A DNA stretch of 42,682 nt from Pyrinomonadaceae bacterium (GTDB lineage Bacteria; Acidobacteriota; Blastocatellia; Pyrinomonadales; Pyrinomonadaceae): contig JAICGZ010000013.1 in assembly GCA_025922875.1 (NCBI GenBank), forward strand, positions 1 through 42,682. Reading direction: 5' to 3'. Below the pieces are notes generated by a model. It did no database searches. It was not told where the DNA came from and saw only the letters and a program-made list of their open reading frames with translations. Below are positions 38,296-42,682 of the stretch, one piece after another; the stretch's first letter is position 1; the number at the start of each line of letters is the position of its first letter. Both the position numbers and the translations under genes were made by a program.

Positions 38296-38522
38296 ATGAG
38301 AGGAAAAATTGTTGCGGCACTGATCTCGGGAATCGTGCTTATGAGTTTTATGGCGGGCTGTGATCGTGAAGACCCAAAGTTCGTGTAACGGGAACAGTCC
38401 GCGCAGTGGCTCTCGTCGATCTCGAGCGTGAGATAGGCTGGGATCTCGATCCGCAAATCGAGGCTGAACTTGAAGACGTTAAAGCGGTGATCGTTGCTTC
38501 GTCTGTACAGCGATTGCAGTAA
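38296..38522 (+). pseudogene. Small lipoprotein split by a -1 frame change (pseudogene, sequence error, or frameshift gene)
   Basis: Frame A: MRGKIVAALISGIVLMSFMAGCDREDPKFV*. Frame -1 continues from CCCAAAG: VRVTGTVRAVALVDLEREIGWDLDPQIEAELEDVKAVIVASSVQRLQ*. Confidence 0.5.
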
Positions 38523-38524
38523 CC

Positions 38525-38630
38525 GGCTTTGCCCGAAAAGTCCTGATCGGACTTCTTCTCTGTGCAATCTCTGTGTCCTCTGTGCCTTTGTGTTAAGGAT
38601 CATTCGTAAAAACAACCACAGAGACACAGG
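38525..38630. repeat. CTCTGTG palindrome, right arm truncated
   Basis: GGCTTTGCCCGAAAAGTC...CTTCTCTGTGCAATCTCTGTGTCCTCTGTGCC / ACAACCACAGAGACACAGG then unique sequence. Confidence 0.88.
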
Positions 38631-38761
38631 CGTTGATTTCGGCTGCCTGCTCGACCCGCCTGAATTTCTTATCCCTCAAGCTGTTGGCCCACCGGCGATC
38701 TTTCGGCCGAAACCGTTCCGGATACACATCCGGTTCGGACAGGCGTTTTAGCGCAAATAGT

Positions 38762-39637
38762 ATGGCGAGTCTATGGAACATGGGTGGGCTGACATTGAGA
38801 GAATTGGCCGGGCGCGTCTGGGGTGAACTCAGTGAAGATTCCATCCTTGGCTGGTCGGCGCAGCTCTCCTTTTATTTCCTGCTCTCCATGTTCCCGACAC
38901 TCTTCTTTCTGTTGGTCCTCTTTGGCTTTTCCGTCGGCCAGGGAACTGAGATACGCGAGGCCCTGATCGGTTACTTCGGCGCACTTGCACCCGAATCGGC
39001 CACCCGATTGGTCGATCGGATCATCCGCCAGATTACTGAAGGAGCCAGCGGAAGCGGACTTCTCTGGAGCCTGCTCGTAGCGGTCTGGGCGGGATCGAGT
39101 GGTATGACGGCAATAATCAGCGCGCTCAACCGCGCCTACGAAGTTGAAGAGACACGTCCCTGGTGGAAGGCGCGCTTGGTTGCTATCGCTCTGATGCTTG
39201 CGCTCGTCCTGCTAATGAGCTCTGCGCTTGTCTTACTGCTTTACGGCGCCAAGCTCGCGGAGCTGGTCGCGTCCCACTTCGGTCTCGGGAGCGGCTTCTC
39301 GATTATCTGGTCCATCCTGCGTTGGCCAGTCGTGCTTGCCTTCGTCCTGCTGGCGTTTAACCTGCTCTACCTTTACGCACCCAACCTAAAGCATTGGGAC
39401 TGGCAGTGGCTGATGCCCGGCACAGTTGTAGGGGTTGGTCTATGGTTGCTGGTGTCGGTCGGGTTCGACTTCTACCTCTCTTACTTCAACACGTATGACA
39501 TGACGTATGGCTCGCTCGGGACGGTGGTTGTGCTGTTACTCTGGTTCTACCTGACAGGAATAGCCATCCTCGTCGGAGGTGAGGTCAACTCCGAGATCGA
39601 GCGAGCTTCCGACAAAGTGGGGGACGCGGAACCGTAA
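38762..39637 (+). CDS. YihY/BrkB family membrane protein
   Basis: AQLSFYFLLSMFPTLFFLLVLF, SGMTAIISALNRAYEVEETRPWWKARL, YGSLGTVVVLLLWFYLTGIAILVGGEVNSEIE. Start set at ATG 38762. Confidence 0.92.
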   Translation: MASLWNMGGLTLRELAGRVWGELSEDSILGWSAQLSFYFLLSMFPTLFFLLVLFGFSVGQGTEIREALIGYFGALAPESATRLVDRIIRQITEGASGSGLLWSLLVAVWAGSSGMTAIISALNRAYEVEETRPWWKARLVAIALMLALVLLMSSALVLLLYGAKLAELVASHFGLGSGFSIIWSILRWPVVLAFVLLAFNLLYLYAPNLKHWDWQWLMPGTVVGVGLWLLVSVGFDFYLSYFNTYDMTYGSLGTVVVLLLWFYLTGIAILVGGEVNSEIERASDKVGDAEP

Positions 39638-39700
39638 ATCCAATGGCTTTACACAAGAGAGACAATGGCTCGCTTCTCGCAGCCTCAATTGTTTTGATCG

Positions 39701-39767
39701 ATTTGCGTGAGAAAAATGTTTCGCACAGAGGTCTCCAAAGATGATTTGAGTACTTTCGGGCAAAGCC
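39701..39767. repeat. Right-end fragment of compound repeat
   Basis: TTTGCGTGAGAAAAATGTTTCGCACAGAGGTCTCCAAA matches 36457-36491; ends ACTTTCGGGCAAAGCC. Confidence 0.85.
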
Positions 39768-39829
39768 TATCGGATTATTGGAGCATGTCATACCGCGGTA
39801 CGATCCCGTACAGATGACAGACACGCGAT

Positions 39830-40987
39830 ATGGTACTTAGGGCAATTTCGATGTCCCACCGGACGCGCCAATTCCTGCTTGTTTACTTGTTGCCGTTACT
39901 CACAGTTCCGGCGGCCACCGGGCTTACGATTGCGCTTATTCACCTGACTAATGAGAATCGAACTCTTTCTCTTTTGTTCTTTGCCGCCATCATGGTGAGC
40001 ACGTGGTGTGGCGGTAAAATTTCCGGTCTGATCGCTACAGCATTCTCGCTCGTCAGTCTCGCGTTCTTATTAAGAGAGCCTTTCACTAGTTACAGCGTGC
40101 TCGAGTCTGACATGCCGCTGCTCTTAGTTTTTTCGCTGCTGGCAATCGTCATGATCTATCTGGCTGATTTCCGTCACCGTTCGGAAATGCAGCTACGCCG
40201 CACCAATGAAGAATTGGAGCGACGTGTTGCCGAACGCACGGCCGAACTCGCAGAAGCCAACGCCGTGAAAGACGAGTTCCTCGGAATGGTGTCTCACGAT
40301 CTCCGCACCCCGTTAACTTCAATCCTCGGATGGCTCGAGATAGCGGAGCGAGGTGGTGTCGCAAATGAGTCAACCGCAAAGGCGCTGTCAGTAATTAAAA
40401 GAAATGCCGTGATGCAATCGGAGTTAATTAACAATCTGCTCGATGTCACTGCAATGACTGACGGCAAGCTAAAGCTGGATCTGAAGGCTGTGGATGTAAG
40501 CAGCCTCATCGAATCGGGCAGCCAGCGCTTTTACCCAACCATTGCAGAGAAAAGAATAAAGCTCGAGCGCGAAATCAAAGATGACATTCCCACTGTATAT
40601 GCCGACCAGGACCGTCTCGCTCAAGTAATCGATAATCTTCTGGCTAATGCGATCAAATTCACTCCGCCCGAGGGACGCATCCGGGTAGGGTTGGAGAAGA
40701 TTGATTCAAGCGTCCGGCTGACTGTCGCCGATACAGGTGAGGGGATTGATTCGGAGTTGTTGCCGTATGTCTTCAATCGGTTCCGTCAAGGTCTAGCGCA
40801 TCGGGCTCCCCATAGCGTCGGACTTGGTCTATCGATCGTAAAGCAGGTAATCGAAGCTCACGGCGGCACCGTCGAAGCCAGCAGCAATGGCCGGGGAAAA
40901 GGGGCCACTTTTATAGTCACGCTGCCTTACCAGCAGGCTACTACCAGGACTCCAAAATATTTCAAGGTAGCGCAGATGAAGAATTAG
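39830..40987 (+). CDS. Membrane sensor histidine kinase
   Basis: N-terminal TM region, DEFLGMVSHDLRTPLTSILGWLEIAE (H box), NLLANAIKFTPPEGRI, DTGEGIDSELLPYVFNRFRQ, GLGLSIVKQVIEAHGG. Confidence 0.95.
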   Translation: MVLRAISMSHRTRQFLLVYLLPLLTVPAATGLTIALIHLTNENRTLSLLFFAAIMVSTWCGGKISGLIATAFSLVSLAFLLREPFTSYSVLESDMPLLLVFSLLAIVMIYLADFRHRSEMQLRRTNEELERRVAERTAELAEANAVKDEFLGMVSHDLRTPLTSILGWLEIAERGGVANESTAKALSVIKRNAVMQSELINNLLDVTAMTDGKLKLDLKAVDVSSLIESGSQRFYPTIAEKRIKLEREIKDDIPTVYADQDRLAQVIDNLLANAIKFTPPEGRIRVGLEKIDSSVRLTVADTGEGIDSELLPYVFNRFRQGLAHRAPHSVGLGLSIVKQVIEAHGGTVEASSNGRGKGATFIVTLPYQQATTRTPKYFKVAQMKN

Positions 40988-41027
40988 GTTGCGGCTGGGA
41001 AGTGGCGGCCACGAACAAACACAATGA

Positions 41028-41618
41028 TCAGCCGGCAATCCACTTGCCGATTACGCCGAAAGCACTTAAGAGACCAAGGATCGTTAGGCCGGCGATCGCG
41101 GCAAGCGCACTCGCAACCCACCACCCTCGCCGCGGCGAATTGCTCAAGGCTCCGGCCCAACCGATGGCAGCCCACAGCAGTCCTTCGATCAAAAACCAAG
41201 GCTCGTTGAAGAAAAGCGCTTGCAAGTCGGCTTGGCGCCGGTCGATCGTCTTCCAGAAGGGATATGGAATCGTAAGTTGACCGGTAAGGCTCGCGATCCG
41301 CTGGATAATTCCGATCAGCGCGTGTGATACACATGCGACTGCGATGAACCAGCAGAGGGCGAGTAGAACAGGATGTGCGCTGGAACGTCGCCAGGCATTT
41401 CTCAACACGAGAGGTAGTGCCGCCGCTACAAACAACAGCACGCCGGCGATGGCGTTAATTCGTCGAAACTGCTCGATAGACACTGGCGTGCCCAGCATTC
41501 CGAAAGTACCACCGGCGGCGTAGTACGATCGATAGAGCCCGTAACAGAAAGCCCAAAAGGCCGCAAGCCAACTCGCCTGGCTCAGCAATCGCGCGCGTGA
41601 CTGAGAGACGGACTGCAT
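41028..41618 (-). CDS. Hypothetical multi-TM protein
   Basis: 196 aa, several hydrophobic segments, plausible coding bias. Confidence 0.7.
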   Translation of the reverse strand: MQSVSQSRARLLSQASWLAAFWAFCYGLYRSYYAAGGTFGMLGTPVSIEQFRRINAIAGVLLFVAAALPLVLRNAWRRSSAHPVLLALCWFIAVACVSHALIGIIQRIASLTGQLTIPYPFWKTIDRRQADLQALFFNEPWFLIEGLLWAAIGWAGALSNSPRRGWWVASALAAIAGLTILGLLSAFGVIGKWIAG

Positions 41619-41703
41619 AAATCCTTATTCAACGACTCCGGACCTGGTTGCGCGAAAGAAGTGAACTACACGGTTGCGCTTCGATTTGGAACGAGATCGC
41701 TGA

Positions 41704-42402
41704 TTACACTGGCGCGGGGTCTGACCAGATGCGGTAGCCGAGATATCCGAGGCCAATCATCAAAAGCACTATTCCCATGTTCGACAGCAGGTTGATAACC
41801 AAATTTGACGCAGGACCGGTCGGAGCGAGAACGACGTTTCCGACAATCGCCCAGACTGCTGAGACAAGCAGCAAGTAGCCTAACCATGCCGGCTGGGCCC
41901 GGCGGCGAATGAACGGGAGCGCGACCAACACGGCTCCGAGGAGCCATGCAAGCAGTCCAGCGAAAAAGGCGACAACGAACGCGAGCGGAGGCGGCGAAGA
42001 GGCGCCAACCAGCGATGGCGCTTTGGCAGCCAACCACGGTAGTACGAGCACGGCATAGAGACTTAAGAACAAACCGAAGAACATCCAGGCTGCCGCGAGC
42101 AGTGTTACTCCGATATCTGTCATGGATGGAGAGCCAGTAATTCGACCATAGAGCACCGGCATCCCCAGGACCACCAGTACAGCACCTATCACACCAGTAA
42201 CATTAATCAGTATCCAGAGCCACTCGCGGGCAGAGGTGGCGGGGTCGGCGCCGGCCGTGATGACCGACCGTAGCACCGTGTGAACAATAAAGGCGATAGC
42301 ACCGATCACCAGGGCCAATCCACCGGCTCGGCGGAGCTGCCTGTTCGTCATCTGTTGGTACCTTTCGAATCCGAGTCTCGTGCTGCCGACTTCTGCCTTC
42401 AT
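41704..42402 (-). CDS. Hypothetical multi-TM protein
   Basis: About six hydrophobic segments; start either ATG 42402 or MTNRQLRR further downstream. Confidence 0.72.
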   Translation of the reverse strand: MKAEVGSTRLGFERYQQMTNRQLRRAGGLALVIGAIAFIVHTVLRSVITAGADPATSAREWLWILINVTGVIGAVLVVLGMPVLYGRITGSPSMTDIGVTLLAAAWMFFGLFLSLYAVLVLPWLAAKAPSLVGASSPPPLAFVVAFFAGLLAWLLGAVLVALPFIRRRAQPAWLGYLLLVSAVWAIVGNVVLAPTGPASNLVINLLSNMGIVLLMIGLGYLGYRIWSDPAPV

Positions 42403-42501
42403 TAGTTCTGACCGGGGCTGCACTCAGCAATATGCATGGTACCAACCGCTCCGAAGAAGGTCAGCGCGGCAACGTACATCAGCAAGGTTCAATACGCAGT
42501 T

Positions 42502-42630
42502 TACCCTCTGTGCAACCTCAGTGTTCTCTGTGCCTCCGTGGTTAGTATTTCCCAGTAACAACCACAGCGACACAGAGAGCACTGAGTTTGCACTGAGAAG
42601 AAGTCCACCAAGAGACTTTTCGGGCAAAGC
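42502..42630. repeat. CTCTGTG-heptad palindrome with right terminal motif
   Basis: CCTCTGTGCAACCTCAGTGTTCTCTGTGCCTCCGTGGTT / AACCACAGCGACACAGAGAGCACTGAGTTTGCACTGAGAAG...GACTTTTCGGGCAAAGC. Confidence 0.9.
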
Positions 42631-42682
42631 CTGTTGGATCAGGTCAGTACCGTAACGCGTAGCGTCGGGTTAATGTCGAAAA

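Noticed and set aside
3422-42630. CTCTGTG repeats as a CRISPR array
   Set aside because: Copies are dispersed over kilobases, palindromic, not regularly spaced with unique spacers, and no cas genes are present.
1-42682. tRNA, rRNA, prophage, integrase or defence islands
   Set aside because: Read through for these and found no convincing cloverleaf, rRNA motif, phage gene, transposase or known defence gene; subtle tRNAs could be missed without a tool such as tRNAscan-SE.

Overview
42.7 kb bacterial chromosomal window with ordinary gene density. It looks like a soil Acidobacteriota-type genome, but that is only an inference from gene content and style. I support about 31 CDS. They include an MgtC-like protein, a UspA tandem, an SLC13/TrkA-C permease, a 7TM-HD phosphodiesterase (PgpH-like), MscS, a DegP/HtrA protease and a TPR protein. 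A minus-strand block encodes a ThDP pyruvate-oxidase-like enzyme, a LarA-like protein, an FAD/Fe-S lactate-dehydrogenase-like protein, a PPC-domain protein, a DUF362 protein and a GH1-like protein. A plus-strand caa3-type oxidase operon follows: coxB, fused ctaD I+III, a small membrane protein, ctaG and a triheme cytochrome c. The rest includes a YHS protein, an aspartyl-protease-like protein, PRC-barrel and BON proteins, an L,D-transpeptidase, a BrkB/YihY protein and a histidine kinase. I saw no rRNA, tRNA, CRISPR, transposase or prophage. The most interesting non-coding signal is a dispersed family of intergenic imperfect palindromes built from CTCTGTG heptads. Its arms covary between copies, and several copies are bounded by a shared terminal motif (GGCTTTGCCCGAAAAGT) that also bounds unrelated cores. 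The most interesting protein signal is an unnamed ~110-aa helical module ending in WxW. It occurs five times in three proteins, next to BON, PRC and CBS genes and a paralogous pair of small membrane proteins, suggesting a duplicated envelope-associated system.
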